Shown here: positions 1 to 9,175 of the stretch, piece after piece | Numbering within the stretch: the first letter of the stretch is position 1 | Layout: each line of letters begins with the position of its first letter | Source: CAYMCO01 sp964388955 | GTDB taxonomy: Bacteria; Chloroflexota; Anaerolineae; Anaerolineales; E44-bin32 | Assembly: GCA_964388955.1 (NCBI GenBank) | Contig: CAYMCO010000008.1 | Location: forward strand, 1 to 64,000 | Length of the DNA stretch: 64,000 nt | Reading direction: 5' to 3' | Position numbers and translations under genes: made by a program | The notes under the pieces: generated by a model | The model's database searches: none | Seen by the model: only the letters and a program-made list of their open reading frames with translations | What the model was told of the DNA's origin: nothing

Positions 1-93
1 CCCATGGCTTTCGCCCCCTGCTCCCAACGTGAGCCCACCGTGACCGACCTGGGCGGCGGGCACCGGGCGGCCTGCTTCCTGCTTGAAGCATGA
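1..93 (+). CDS. ABC transporter ATP-binding protein (oligopeptide type), C-terminus only
   Basis: Frame 1 is open from the window edge to TGA at 91-93 and encodes 31 residues. The segment has the look of the tail of DppF/OppF-type ATPases: a 'CPMAF..C...EP' block followed by 'GGGHRAACFLLEA' and stop, which corresponds to the C-terminal CP....C....P....GH..ACH consensus of that family. The remainder lies outside the window. It implies that a peptide/opine-type importer sits directly upstream of the amidase cluster. The call rests on a short motif and on the downstream catabolic context. Confidence 0.6.
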   Translation, partial: PMAFAPCSQREPTVTDLGGGHRAACFLLEA

Positions 94-231
94 GGCCGGC
101 GAGGGGCGGTCGAAGCTGTGCAGCGCACTCGTGGAAATCTCAAAGCCGCAGATGACCGTGGTTTCGATTTGGTTCAGACCAGCATGTCTGACGCAGCAAA
201 AGGGAAGGCGACAGGGTGACAGATACACTTC

Positions 232-1668
232 ATGACGACGGAGATACGAATGGGCGAAACTGACCTGTGCTACCTCAGCGCCACCCAAGCGCTGGAGTTG
301 TTTCGCCGGCGGAAGCTCTCCCCCGTCGAGTTGCTGGAGGCGCTGATCGAGCGCGCCGATCAGGTTGAACCGAGCGTCAACGCGTTCACCTTCACATATT
401 TCGACGAGGCCCTGCGATCGGCCAAGGAATCGGAGACACGCTATATGAGGGGCGAGGCGCGCCCCTTGGAGGGCATACCCACCGCCATCAAGGATGAATC
501 CGAGATCGAGGGTTGGCCCACCAGCAACGCCTCCTTTCTGATGAAGGACTATGTCGCGGAGACCACATCCCTCACTGTGGAGCGGCTCCTTGCGGCCGGT
601 GTCGTCGTGCATGCGCGGACCGCCACTCCCGAGTTCTCCATCGCGGGGGTGACTTGGTCGGATATGTGGGGCGTGACCCGCAATCCGTGGAGCACGGATT
701 ACACTCCGGGTGGTTCCTCCGGCGGGTCAGGCGCCTCGCTCTCTGCAGGGACAACCATATTGGCCAACGGCAGCGACATCGGCGGTTCGATCCGCATACC
801 GGCCTCCTTCTGCGGCGTGGTGGGCTACAAGGCGCCCTACGGCCGAAACCCCGAGAATCCGCCCTTCAACGTGGAGTATTACAACCACTCCGGCGCCCTG
901 GCGCGAAACGTGGCCGACTGCATCCTGCTGCAGAACGTGATGGCCGGCCCGCATCCGGCGGATATCGCCTCCCTGAAGCCGAAGCTGACCATCCCACCTG
1001 AACTGGACGCTATTCGGGGTTGGCGGATCGCCTACAGCCTCGATCTGGGATACAAGCGCGTCGATCCGGGAGTGCGGGCGAACACGCTGGAGGCGCTGGA
1101 TGTCTTGCGTGATTTGGGAGCGGAGGTTCAGGAAGTGGACCTGGGTTGGCCCGAGGCGTGTGGAAAGGCGGCCTTGGATCACTTGGGATATGCCATGATG
1201 GGTTGCTATCTGCGGGAATTCTACGAGATGGGCGCGGAGCAGATGACGAGCTACGCGCGCTGGTTCGCTGAATACGCGGCAGGGGTGACGTGGCGGGAAT
1301 TCGTCGAGGCGGAGATGCTGGCGGGGGAGATGTATAGACCGCTGAGCGCCCTATTCCAAGACTATGACCTATTCATATGCCCGACGATCGCCAGCGAGGG
1401 AGTCCCGGCGGACTTCGATCCTGCGGCGGATGAGATCCAAGTGGATGGGGTGCGCGTTGAGCCCAACTTGGGCTGGGCGATGACCTATCCCTTCAACATG
1501 CTCAGCCGCTGCCCGGTTCTGAGTGTGCCCTCCGGTAGGGCGACCAATGGTGTGCCCACGGGGATGCAATTCGTCGGCCCGCCATATGAGGATCTGCGTG
1601 TGTTTCAAGCCGCGGCGGCGTATGAGGGCGAAGTCGGCCCCTTTTGCAGCCAGGAGAGGCATCCTTGA
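232..1668 (+). CDS. Amidase signature (AS) family amidohydrolase
   Basis: A 478-residue enzyme of usual length for the AS family, which hydrolyses carboxamides with a Lys-cisSer-Ser triad. Visible catalytic positions are Lys87 (GIPTAIKDE), Ser162/163 in the GGSSGGS loop, and Ser186 in GSDIGGSIRIPA. The C-terminal 'GVPTGMQFVGPPYEDLRVFQ' block is the family's closing motif. No signal peptide is seen, so it is cytoplasmic. An alternative ATG at 250 has a better-spaced GGAG upstream, so the start may lie six codons downstream. It is the first of three amide-cleaving enzymes in a row (with the M20 enzyme and the second amidase). Substrate specificity cannot be read from the sequence. Confidence 0.93.
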   Translation: MTTEIRMGETDLCYLSATQALELFRRRKLSPVELLEALIERADQVEPSVNAFTFTYFDEALRSAKESETRYMRGEARPLEGIPTAIKDESEIEGWPTSNASFLMKDYVAETTSLTVERLLAAGVVVHARTATPEFSIAGVTWSDMWGVTRNPWSTDYTPGGSSGGSGASLSAGTTILANGSDIGGSIRIPASFCGVVGYKAPYGRNPENPPFNVEYYNHSGALARNVADCILLQNVMAGPHPADIASLKPKLTIPPELDAIRGWRIAYSLDLGYKRVDPGVRANTLEALDVLRDLGAEVQEVDLGWPEACGKAALDHLGYAMMGCYLREFYEMGAEQMTSYARWFAEYAAGVTWREFVEAEMLAGEMYRPLSALFQDYDLFICPTIASEGVPADFDPAADEIQVDGVRVEPNLGWAMTYPFNMLSRCPVLSVPSGRATNGVPTGMQFVGPPYEDLRVFQAAAAYEGEVGPFCSQERHP

Positions 1669-1826
1669 CTCTTTGGAAATCCCAGACTCATGATGGTTGG
1701 GAGGGCGGGGATGAGCCCCCTCGTTGGACCCTTGAATTCGGTTATAGCTGGAATCGACACTTCCGCACCCGCAGTTCAACTTTCCTGGCGGTGGTCGGTC
1801 AGTGACAGCGCAGAGAGTGTAGGAGA

Positions 1827-3101
1827 ATGGAAAAGGATCTTGGACATCGGATAAGAGCGTCCGTCGATCAGGCCTTCGACGAACAGATCGATTTCCTGGC
1901 TGATCTGGTTCGCTTCCCTTCCACGCGTGGGAATGAGGCCCCGGCCCAAGATTTCATGGCCAACGCGTTCCGGGAGCATGGATATGCGGTCGATCGATGG
2001 AAGATCGATGTCCAGGAAATCGAACACATGGCCGGCTTCTCCCCCGTCGTGCATGCGTCGTACGAGAACGCCTGGAGCGTCGTGGCCGCCCATCGACCAA
2101 GGGAACACAGGGGTCGTTCGCTGATTCTGAATGGGCATATCGACGTTGTGCCGGCAGGGCCATTCGAATTCTGGGCCAGCCCACCCTTCGAACCGCGTGT
2201 GGAAGGTGATTGGCTCTACGGCCGCGGTGCGGGCGACATGAAGGCCGGCCTGGCGGTGAACCTATACGCCATGGAGGCATTGCGGCGTGCCGGGGCCCAA
2301 CCCGCCGCAGACGTCTACCTGCAGTCGGTGATCGAGGAGGAGTGCACCGGAAACGGCACACTATCCTGCGTACAAAGAGGCTACCAGGCAGAGGCGGCCA
2401 TCCTCACCGAGCCGAGCGGGGATCGGCTCAGTAGCGCCCAAGTGGGGGTGATATGGCTGCAGGTCGAGGTGAAGGGTCGCCCAGCGCATGCCGCGTATTC
2501 AGGGCAAGGCTTCAACGCCATCGAGGCCAGCTACCCACTCATGCAAGCCCTCTTTGGCCTGAGAGATCGATGGAATGCAGAGAAACACCCTGTGTATCAG
2601 CAAGTCGATGAGCCAATCAAGTTCGTGGTAAGCAAGATCGAGGGAGGCGACTGGACTTCGAGTGTTCCCGCATGGTGTAGATTCGACATCCGCATGGGCA
2701 TTTACCCCGATCGCGACGTCGACGCTTGCCAGCGAGAAATTGAAGCCGCAATTGCCGAGGCCGTGGCGGCAAGTGCGAATCTGCGGGATAACCCGCCAAC
2801 ATTGACTTATCATGGCTTCCTGGCACCTGGCTATGTGGTGCCCGCGGATACGCCGGCGGAGCGGGCGCTCGCGGAAGCCCATAGGCTTGTATTCCGGCGA
2901 GCACTTGAGCGAGGACCATCAACGGCGCTGGACGACGCGCGCACCTTTGGGATCTTTCACGACACCCCCGCCTTTGTGTACGGCCCCAAAGCCGAGCGCA
3001 TCCACGCCTTTGATGAGCGCGTGAATCTGGAATCGATGCGCAAGATCACCCAGTCGGTGGCGCTGTTCATCGCGGAATGGTGCGGCTTGGAGGACATTTA
3101 G
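1827..3101 (+). CDS. M20 family metallopeptidase / ArgE-DapE-type deacylase
   Basis: A 424-residue zinc-dependent amidohydrolase of the ArgE/DapE/ACY1 family. Metal and catalytic residues are visible in order: His104 and Asp106 (GHIDVVPAG), Asp137 (GAGDMKAG) and the Glu170-172 cluster (VIEEECTGNG). A dimerisation-domain insertion follows, and a C-terminal His lies in 'RIHAFDERV'. AGGAG at 1821-1825 precedes the ATG very closely. The gene sits between two amidases on the same strand, which suggests joint hydrolysis of an N-acylated or peptide-like nutrient. Which acyl group is removed is unknown; ArgE, DapE and carboxypeptidase G2-like activities remain possible. Confidence 0.93.
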   Translation: MEKDLGHRIRASVDQAFDEQIDFLADLVRFPSTRGNEAPAQDFMANAFREHGYAVDRWKIDVQEIEHMAGFSPVVHASYENAWSVVAAHRPREHRGRSLILNGHIDVVPAGPFEFWASPPFEPRVEGDWLYGRGAGDMKAGLAVNLYAMEALRRAGAQPAADVYLQSVIEEECTGNGTLSCVQRGYQAEAAILTEPSGDRLSSAQVGVIWLQVEVKGRPAHAAYSGQGFNAIEASYPLMQALFGLRDRWNAEKHPVYQQVDEPIKFVVSKIEGGDWTSSVPAWCRFDIRMGIYPDRDVDACQREIEAAIAEAVAASANLRDNPPTLTYHGFLAPGYVVPADTPAERALAEAHRLVFRRALERGPSTALDDARTFGIFHDTPAFVYGPKAERIHAFDERVNLESMRKITQSVALFIAEWCGLEDI

Positions 3102-3149
3102 CCCCCCAGTGGGGATGGGATCGATCAGGATGGGTCAAGGGAGTCGAGC

Positions 3150-4592
3150 ATGAATCTCGCCGAATACGCAATGCATGATGGTTTGGGATTGGCTGGGCTC
3201 TTCCGCGCAGGGAAGATCAACCGAAAAGAGATACTTCAGGCATTCGCAGAGGCGGTGGGAAAGGCGAATCCACGACTGAACGCCGTAATCGAGATCTATG
3301 CTGATCTGTTGGAAGATCCAGAGCGAGGGGTGTTCCAGGATGGGCCCTTCGCGGGCGTTCCTTTCCTGCGCAAAGACTTGGGGGCGGCGGAGGCAGGCCG
3401 ACTCCAGGAATATGGCAGCCGGATCGCCCAGGGGTTCGTGGCCGATCATGATTCATTCTTGACCGCGCGTTTCAAGTCCGCAGGGCTGATGATCCTTGGC
3501 CGGAGTGCGATTCCGGAATTCGCGCTCTCGTCCTCCACGGAGACAGTTGTGAACGGTGAGACACACAACCCGTGGGACCTCGGGTTGATGGCGGGTGGCT
3601 CCAGCGGCGGGGCTGCGGCCGCCGTGGCCTCCGGGATCGTGCCCGTGGCACACGCCAGCGACGGCGCAGGCTCCATTCGCATCCCTGCTAGCTGTTGCGG
3701 ATTGGTGGGCTTGAAAGTCTCGCGCGGCCGAGTTACCCAAGGGCCGGAAGCGGCCGAGGGGCTTTCGGGATTGGGGGTGGAATTCATCGTCAGCCGCAGC
3801 GTGCGTGATACGGCTGCCATGCTCGACGCGGTCTCCAGACCGGCGCCGGGGGACCCTTTCGTCATCCGGCAACCTGAGCGCCCGTACTTGGACGAAGTGG
3901 GCACACCGCCAGGCCGGCTGCGCATCGGATATTGCGCCGAACCATGGGCGCCCTATCCGCTCCACCCAGAGATTGTGGGTTGCGTCGAGGCCATCGCCTC
4001 CCAGTGCGAGGCCATGGGCCACACGGTGGAGCAGGCCCATTTCAGCTATGATTTCGACGAGTACATCCGCGCCCTCACCCAGGTCTGGGCGCCGTCCACA
4101 GCGGCGGAAGCTGCATCCTTCGCGCACAGATTCAATCGGGAAGTGTCGCTGGAAACCCTGGAACCGGTCACCTATTCCATGATCGAGTTGGGGAAGCGAC
4201 TGAGCGTGGAAGAATTGCTGGCGTCTCTGGAGGTCTTCAACCGGCTCCGTCGAGAGAGCGGGGCGCTGTTCGAGGAGTACGATCTGCTGCTCACACCCAC
4301 ATTATCCCTTCCGCCCCAGCAGCTCGGCAAGTACAGTCAGAACCAGGAGATGGATGCGATCGAATTCTTCGCGCTATGTGATGACATCGGCCAGTTCCTT
4401 CCCTTGTTCAACATCACCGGCCAACCGGCGATCACCCTCCCCCTGTGCTGGAGCGAGGCGGGCTTGCCAATGGGGATGCAGTTCGTAGGCCGCTTCGGAG
4501 AGGAAGAGACCTTGATCCGGATCGCCAGTGCATTCGAAGAGTCAATGCCCTGGAGAGATCGGATCCCGCCGGTGCATGTGAGCCGGGGGTGA
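3150..4592 (+). CDS. Amidase signature (AS) family amidohydrolase, second copy
   Basis: A 480-residue AS-family enzyme starting 48 bases after the M20 gene, probably in the same transcript. Triad positions are Lys75 (GVPFLRKD), Ser151/152 (MAGGSSGG) and Ser175 (DGAGSIRIPA). The C-terminal 'GLPMGMQFVGRFGEEETLI' block is typical. It is only distantly similar to the 232-1668 amidase, so this is not a recent duplication; the two probably act on different amides. Cytoplasmic by absence of a signal peptide. Confidence 0.93.
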   Translation: MNLAEYAMHDGLGLAGLFRAGKINRKEILQAFAEAVGKANPRLNAVIEIYADLLEDPERGVFQDGPFAGVPFLRKDLGAAEAGRLQEYGSRIAQGFVADHDSFLTARFKSAGLMILGRSAIPEFALSSSTETVVNGETHNPWDLGLMAGGSSGGAAAAVASGIVPVAHASDGAGSIRIPASCCGLVGLKVSRGRVTQGPEAAEGLSGLGVEFIVSRSVRDTAAMLDAVSRPAPGDPFVIRQPERPYLDEVGTPPGRLRIGYCAEPWAPYPLHPEIVGCVEAIASQCEAMGHTVEQAHFSYDFDEYIRALTQVWAPSTAAEAASFAHRFNREVSLETLEPVTYSMIELGKRLSVEELLASLEVFNRLRRESGALFEEYDLLLTPTLSLPPQQLGKYSQNQEMDAIEFFALCDDIGQFLPLFNITGQPAITLPLCWSEAGLPMGMQFVGRFGEEETLIRIASAFEESMPWRDRIPPVHVSRG

Positions 4593-4652
4593 GGTCACCC
4601 CGCATATGCGCTCTGCGCTATGCGCCGCGCGCTGTGAGGCGAACTGGGAAAG

Positions 4653-4672
4653 CCCCTGTCTAAGATCAGGGG
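4653..4672 (+). terminator. Weak hairpin after the amidase operon
   Basis: CCCCTG (4653-4658) and CAGGGG (4667-4672) form a 6-bp stem with an 8-base loop. There is no following T-run, so it is at best a weak terminator between the amidase gene and the flavoprotein gene. Confidence 0.25.
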
Positions 4673-4893
4673 AAACCGAGCCGAAATCGCGCATCTGTTG
4701 CGGATACCGTAGCCGAACATGATGGCGGATTGCGAGGGCGCAGCATGATGGCTAGTATATTGATGTCGTCGTGCTCGATCGAGAGTGCGAATCTGGTCCT
4801 GCCGCAAGGATGGCGAAGGGGTTCGACTACAGGACCATCCAACCCTCGAAAAGTGGAACCTGGTGATCGTCGCGAGAGCTATTGGAGGGCGCC

Positions 4894-7401
4894 ATGACTG
4901 ATGTTCCCATCTACAAGGAGGCCAAGGGACGGCTGGACAAGGGACGCCAGGTAGGCATCCCGCCTTCGCATGCCCAGGTGGTGATCATTGGGGGCGGTGT
5001 GATTGGCTGCAACGTGGCCTACCACCTGACCAAGCTGGGTTGGAGAGACGTCGTGCTGCTGGAACGGAAGCAGCTCACCTGCGGCACTACCTGGCATGCC
5101 GCCGGCTTGGTGGTGAGCGGGGGGATGACCTCTGAGACCATGCTGCACATGGCGCGCTACACCGTCGATCTGTACTCATGCCTGGAGGAGGAGACCGGTC
5201 AACCGACCGGGTTCAAGCCCGTCGGCTACATGGAACTGGCCAGCACGCCCGCCATATGGGAGGAGCTGCGCCGGGCCGCCAACTTCATGCGCGGTTTCGG
5301 AAGTGAGGTCCATGAGATCTCCCCCAAAGAAGTCAAAGAACTGTGGCCGCTGGCGAAAACGGACGATCTGGTGGGGGGGCTATATTTCCCCGACGAAGGG
5401 CGCACCAATCCGATCGACACCACGATGTCCTTGGCCAAGGGCGCCAAGATGGGGGGCGCGCAGATATATGAAGACACTCCTGTCATCGGAATCAAGCGGG
5501 GCAAGGGGCGCGTGACCGGTGTAATCACCGAGGTGGGCGAGATCGAGGCCGAGTACGTCGTGAATTGTTGCGGTTTGTGGTCTCGCCAGGTGGGGGAGCT
5601 GGCCGGGGTGGCTGTGCCGCTCCAGGCTGCCGAGCATTATTACCTGCTTACCGAGCCCTTTGAGGGCATGCATCCCGATCTACCCATTATTGAGGATCTG
5701 AACAAGTACTCGTACTACCGGGAAGAGGTGGGCGGGTTGATGTTGGGGCTGTTCGAACCCGATGCCGCTCCGTGGGGGTTGGACGGCATCCCCAAGGATT
5801 TCGCCTTTGGGCAGATCAATCCGGATTGGGATCGCTTGATGCCGCACATCGAGCAATCGATGGAGCGCATCCCGGCAGTAAAGGATGTCGGGGTTCGCCT
5901 GCTCTTCTGCGGGCCGGAGAGCTTCACGGCCGATCAGGCCTGCTATATGGGGGAAGCGCCGGGGCTGAAGAATTACTTTGTCGCCGCGGGGATGAACTCC
6001 CTTGGCGTGCTCCTGGGGGGCGGCGTGGGTCAGGTCATGGCGCACTGGATCGTGGAGGGCCTGCCCCCGGTGGACGTCACCGGGATCAGCCTCGACCGAG
6101 TCCTCCGGTATCAGGCCAACCGCGAGTTTCTCGGAGAGCGGAGCACGGAATCTTTGGGCCTCACCTACCTTAATCACTGGCCCAACTACTCCTACCAAAC
6201 GGGACGAAACGTGCGGCGGTCCGCGCTGCATGATCGGCTGGCGGAGGCCGGCGCATCCTTCAGCGAGTCATTGGGGTGGGAATATGCGGATTGGTTTGCG
6301 CCGAAAGGGGTGGAACCCACACCGGAATACTCTTGGGGACGGCAGAACTGGTTCGAATACAACGCTTCTGAGCATCGGGCCGTCCGCGAGGGCGTGACCC
6401 TCATGGATATGAGTCTGATGTCCAAGTTTCTGGTGCAGGGCAGGGATGCGGAGCGGATTCTGAACTGGATTTCCGCCAACAACGTCGCCGTTCCGGTGGG
6501 AAAGATCGTGTACACCCAGTGGCTCAACCAGGCTGGTGGGATCGAGGCGGACCTGACGGTCACCCGCTTGGCGGAGGATCGCTTTATGGTGATCTGTGGC
6601 GACCTGATCCACACCCGCGTCGAGAGCATCCTGAACCGCAATATCTCGCCGCAAGACCATGCCTTCGTCACGGATGTGACCTCCGGCTACGCCATGATCA
6701 ACGTGCAGGGACCCAAATCCCGCCAATTATTGGGTCGAGTGACGAGCGCGGACATCTCCAACGAGGCCTTCCCCTACATGACCATGCGGGAGATTGATGT
6801 GGGCTATGCGCTGCCGCTGGCCTATCGGATCACCTATCTGGGGGAACTGGGGTATGAACTCTATATCCCGACCGAGTTTGCTCTGCATGTGTACGATCTC
6901 CTCCTGGAAGCGGGGAGAGATCTGGGGGTGTCCAATATCGGCATGCAGGCGCTGAACACCACCCGCATTGAGAAAGCCTACCGCGACTACGGCCATGATA
7001 TGGATAACATGGATACTCCCCTGGAGGCGGGCCTCGGTTATGTGGTTGATTTCGACAAGCCGGGAGGCTTTATCGGGCGGGAGGCGCTGCTCAGGCAGCG
7101 CGCGGCAGGCCCCGTCGAGCGGCGCATGCTTCAATTTCTGCTCAACGATCCGGAGCCGCTGCTCTACCACGGGGAACCCATCTACCAAGATGGCGTGCGC
7201 GTGGGCCATGTGCAGTCTGGCGCCTATGGCTTTACGCTGGGCGGTGCCGTCGGTCTAGGATATATCGAACACCCAGAAGGGATCACCCGTGAGTTCGTGG
7301 AAGCCGGGGAGTATGAGATTCTGGTGGTGGATGAGCGCTACCCGGCCCGGGCTTCCATACGCCCCATGTATGATCCCAAGGGAGAGCGCATCCGCTGCTA
7401 G
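4894..7401 (+). CDS. FAD-dependent oxidoreductase fused to GcvT-like aminomethyltransferase (dimethylglycine/sarcosine dehydrogenase type)
   Basis: An 835-residue protein with the two-part architecture of dimethylglycine and sarcosine dehydrogenases. The N-terminal DAO-type FAD domain has the dinucleotide motif IIGGGVIG near residues 33-39 and a WHAAG motif (His68) equivalent to the histidine that carries covalent FAD in dimethylglycine dehydrogenase. The C-terminal half (about 430-830) is a GcvT/YgfZ-type folate domain, with 'MINVQGPKSRQLL' and 'GELGYELYIPTEF'. The family removes an N-methyl group oxidatively and passes the carbon to tetrahydrofolate as 5,10-methylene-THF. The ATG at 4894 is chosen over a TTG at 4882 because GGAGG at 4884-4888 sits just upstream of it. 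Together with the MttB/corrinoid genes downstream it points to demethylation of a methylated amine. The exact amine is inference. Confidence 0.92.
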   Translation: MTDVPIYKEAKGRLDKGRQVGIPPSHAQVVIIGGGVIGCNVAYHLTKLGWRDVVLLERKQLTCGTTWHAAGLVVSGGMTSETMLHMARYTVDLYSCLEEETGQPTGFKPVGYMELASTPAIWEELRRAANFMRGFGSEVHEISPKEVKELWPLAKTDDLVGGLYFPDEGRTNPIDTTMSLAKGAKMGGAQIYEDTPVIGIKRGKGRVTGVITEVGEIEAEYVVNCCGLWSRQVGELAGVAVPLQAAEHYYLLTEPFEGMHPDLPIIEDLNKYSYYREEVGGLMLGLFEPDAAPWGLDGIPKDFAFGQINPDWDRLMPHIEQSMERIPAVKDVGVRLLFCGPESFTADQACYMGEAPGLKNYFVAAGMNSLGVLLGGGVGQVMAHWIVEGLPPVDVTGISLDRVLRYQANREFLGERSTESLGLTYLNHWPNYSYQTGRNVRRSALHDRLAEAGASFSESLGWEYADWFAPKGVEPTPEYSWGRQNWFEYNASEHRAVREGVTLMDMSLMSKFLVQGRDAERILNWISANNVAVPVGKIVYTQWLNQAGGIEADLTVTRLAEDRFMVICGDLIHTRVESILNRNISPQDHAFVTDVTSGYAMINVQGPKSRQLLGRVTSADISNEAFPYMTMREIDVGYALPLAYRITYLGELGYELYIPTEFALHVYDLLLEAGRDLGVSNIGMQALNTTRIEKAYRDYGHDMDNMDTPLEAGLGYVVDFDKPGGFIGREALLRQRAAGPVERRMLQFLLNDPEPLLYHGEPIYQDGVRVGHVQSGAYGFTLGGAVGLGYIEHPEGITREFVEAGEYEILVVDERYPARASIRPMYDPKGERIRC

Positions 7402-7712
7402 GCGAGGCCGGCGGGCGGAGCCGCGGGCCGCTGGGCGGATCGCCGGCAAGGTCGGCCCGATGGCCATCCCGGATCATGCCCCGGGTGGCGCACGAACTGA
7501 TACCGGGAGGCCCTTGAAGCGAGCGCTCCCTCTCCGGGATAATTTCTATGGGGCAGAAGCGCTATTGGGGGTGGGTCTAGTTCGCTGGCCGACTTGTTTT
7601 CTCGAGAACTCCTGTGTGCCAGCTCCACCGTGGCCCATCGTATCTGCAACCGGGCGCTGGGAGGTATGTCAAACCTGCAACGGCGCAAGCACACCGCAAT
7701 TCAGGAGGCTTC
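7402..7712. other. Gene-free gap (311 bases)
   Basis: No coding segment is convincing here. It contains a promoter candidate for the methyltransferase gene, annotated separately. Confidence 0.4.
7514..7543 (+). promoter_or_regulatory. Candidate sigma-70-type promoter
   Basis: TTGAAG (7514-7519) and GATAAT (7538-7543) are separated by 18 bases, about 170 bases upstream of the UroD-family gene. This is a pattern match only. Confidence 0.35.
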
Positions 7713-8876
7713 ATGCCCGAGAGCATGACCCGCTATGAGCGCCTCGAGGCCGCTTGGAATCTGCGTGAGGCGGACCGAGTGCCCGTGGCGCCCATACTGG
7801 TGTACATGATTCCCTACCAGTCGGGCTTAAGCATTCGGGAGATGGTGACGCACCCGGACAGGTGCGTTCAAGCTGCGCGCGAGCACTTGGATCTGGTGGG
7901 CGACAACATCCACCCCATGATCACCACGCTGGACCATCTCTCGCTGCTCGGGAGCGCCGGCTGGGACATGACCACGCTCGATTGGCGTCTCTGGGACGAC
8001 TTTCCGCCCAGGGGCAACATCCCCAGCCTGTATGAGAAAACCATTGTGAAGGATTACGAGGATCTGCTGGCGCGCGGGTTCTCGACCATTCTCTTCAGCG
8101 CTGACTTGAAAAACGGCATTTTCGAGCGCGACTGGGATGACTTCCTTTACTTCCATTTTGAATATCCCCGCCAGTATGCCAGGGCCTGGCGAGAGTTCGT
8201 GGAAGATACGGGCATCCCGTTGCTGATGGGTGGACGAGCCTGCCACCCCCTTGACTTGCTGCAGTATTATCGGGGCATCAACCAGCTCACCATGGATATC
8301 TTTGAACAGCCGGACCTCGTGAAGCGCGTGTGCGATTGGCTGGCCGACTACGAGGCCCTGCGCGTCATGCGGCGGGCCATGGATATGGGCGCCGGGGAGG
8401 TGCCCGGAGCCGAGGTGATCTTCTTCTATAATGGCGGGCCGCCGGGGATGTCGCCACGGATTTTCGACGAATTCTACTACCCCTTTGCGAAGAAGATGGT
8501 GGATATCTTCGTCGGGCGGGGCTTCAAGGTCTGGAATCATTGGGACAATGATCAGACGCCCTATCTGAGCACGATTCGGGGGATTGCGGATGGCCTGCCC
8601 AAGGGCCGGATAGTGATGGATTTTGAGAAGACGGACATGAAACAGGCCAAGCAGATAATAGGGGACCGGGTATGCCTGTATGGGAACGTCCCCTCAGCGC
8701 TGCTGGTCTATGGTGAGCCGGGGGACGTAGATGCGCGCTGCCGGCAACTGATCGAGGATTGTGCGCCCGGAGGGGGCTACATCCTCGGCTCCGAGTGCGA
8801 AGTGCCCTGGGATGCCAAGCCGGAGAATGTGCGCGCCATGATCGCCGCGGCCGGGAAGTACGGCGTATATTCATGA
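7713..8876 (+). CDS. Uroporphyrinogen decarboxylase (UroD/MtaA-MtbA) family methyltransferase
   Basis: A 387-residue protein of the UroD superfamily. It resembles the branch that moves methyl groups between corrinoid proteins and an acceptor (MtaA/MtbA, CmuA, and MtgA-like enzymes that use tetrahydrofolate) rather than heme synthesis. The C-terminal signature 'GGGYILGSECEVPWDAKPENV' resembles the Cys-containing motif of methylcobamide methyltransferases. The upstream zinc motif HxC appears instead as 'NHWDN' (His but no Cys), so metal binding may differ. The ATG at 7713 is preceded by AGGAGG at 7703-7708, which rules out the longer frame opening at 7614. Its neighbours (GcvT-fused demethylase, MttB, corrinoid protein) support a methyl-transfer role. 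Confidence 0.85.
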   Translation: MPESMTRYERLEAAWNLREADRVPVAPILVYMIPYQSGLSIREMVTHPDRCVQAAREHLDLVGDNIHPMITTLDHLSLLGSAGWDMTTLDWRLWDDFPPRGNIPSLYEKTIVKDYEDLLARGFSTILFSADLKNGIFERDWDDFLYFHFEYPRQYARAWREFVEDTGIPLLMGGRACHPLDLLQYYRGINQLTMDIFEQPDLVKRVCDWLADYEALRVMRRAMDMGAGEVPGAEVIFFYNGGPPGMSPRIFDEFYYPFAKKMVDIFVGRGFKVWNHWDNDQTPYLSTIRGIADGLPKGRIVMDFEKTDMKQAKQIIGDRVCLYGNVPSALLVYGEPGDVDARCRQLIEDCAPGGGYILGSECEVPWDAKPENVRAMIAAAGKYGVYS

Positions 8877-8883
8877 AATTTGT

Positions 8884-8903
8884 TGCCTGCCAGGGGGCAG
8901 GCA
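8884..8903 (+). terminator. Hairpin after the UroD-family gene
   Basis: TGCCTGCC (8884-8891) and GGCAGGCA (8896-8903) form a perfect 8-bp stem with a 4-base loop, seven bases after the stop codon. No T-run follows, so this may be an mRNA-end stabiliser rather than an intrinsic terminator. Confidence 0.45.
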
Positions 8904-9175
8904 CGCTCAGGCATAACTGTATGGGACCGAGACTGAGTGCAAGTGGAAGGAGGTGGGGACGAGGAAGGAATGTGTGCGGAACCGCTCTCATGCATAGAGA
9001 CGGAGAACCCTGAAGCGTGAAGGTGGCGGCTCCAGCGTGAAGTCCGGTGGGCTCCACGTCCTTTTCGGTGAGGATACTTGACCCGTAGCCTGCGGCCGAC
9101 AAACCGGGAAGGTATTGAGAGCGGGGTTAGAGCTGAACCTGCGCACGTCGGAAATGATTAGAGAGGAGAGGAGCA

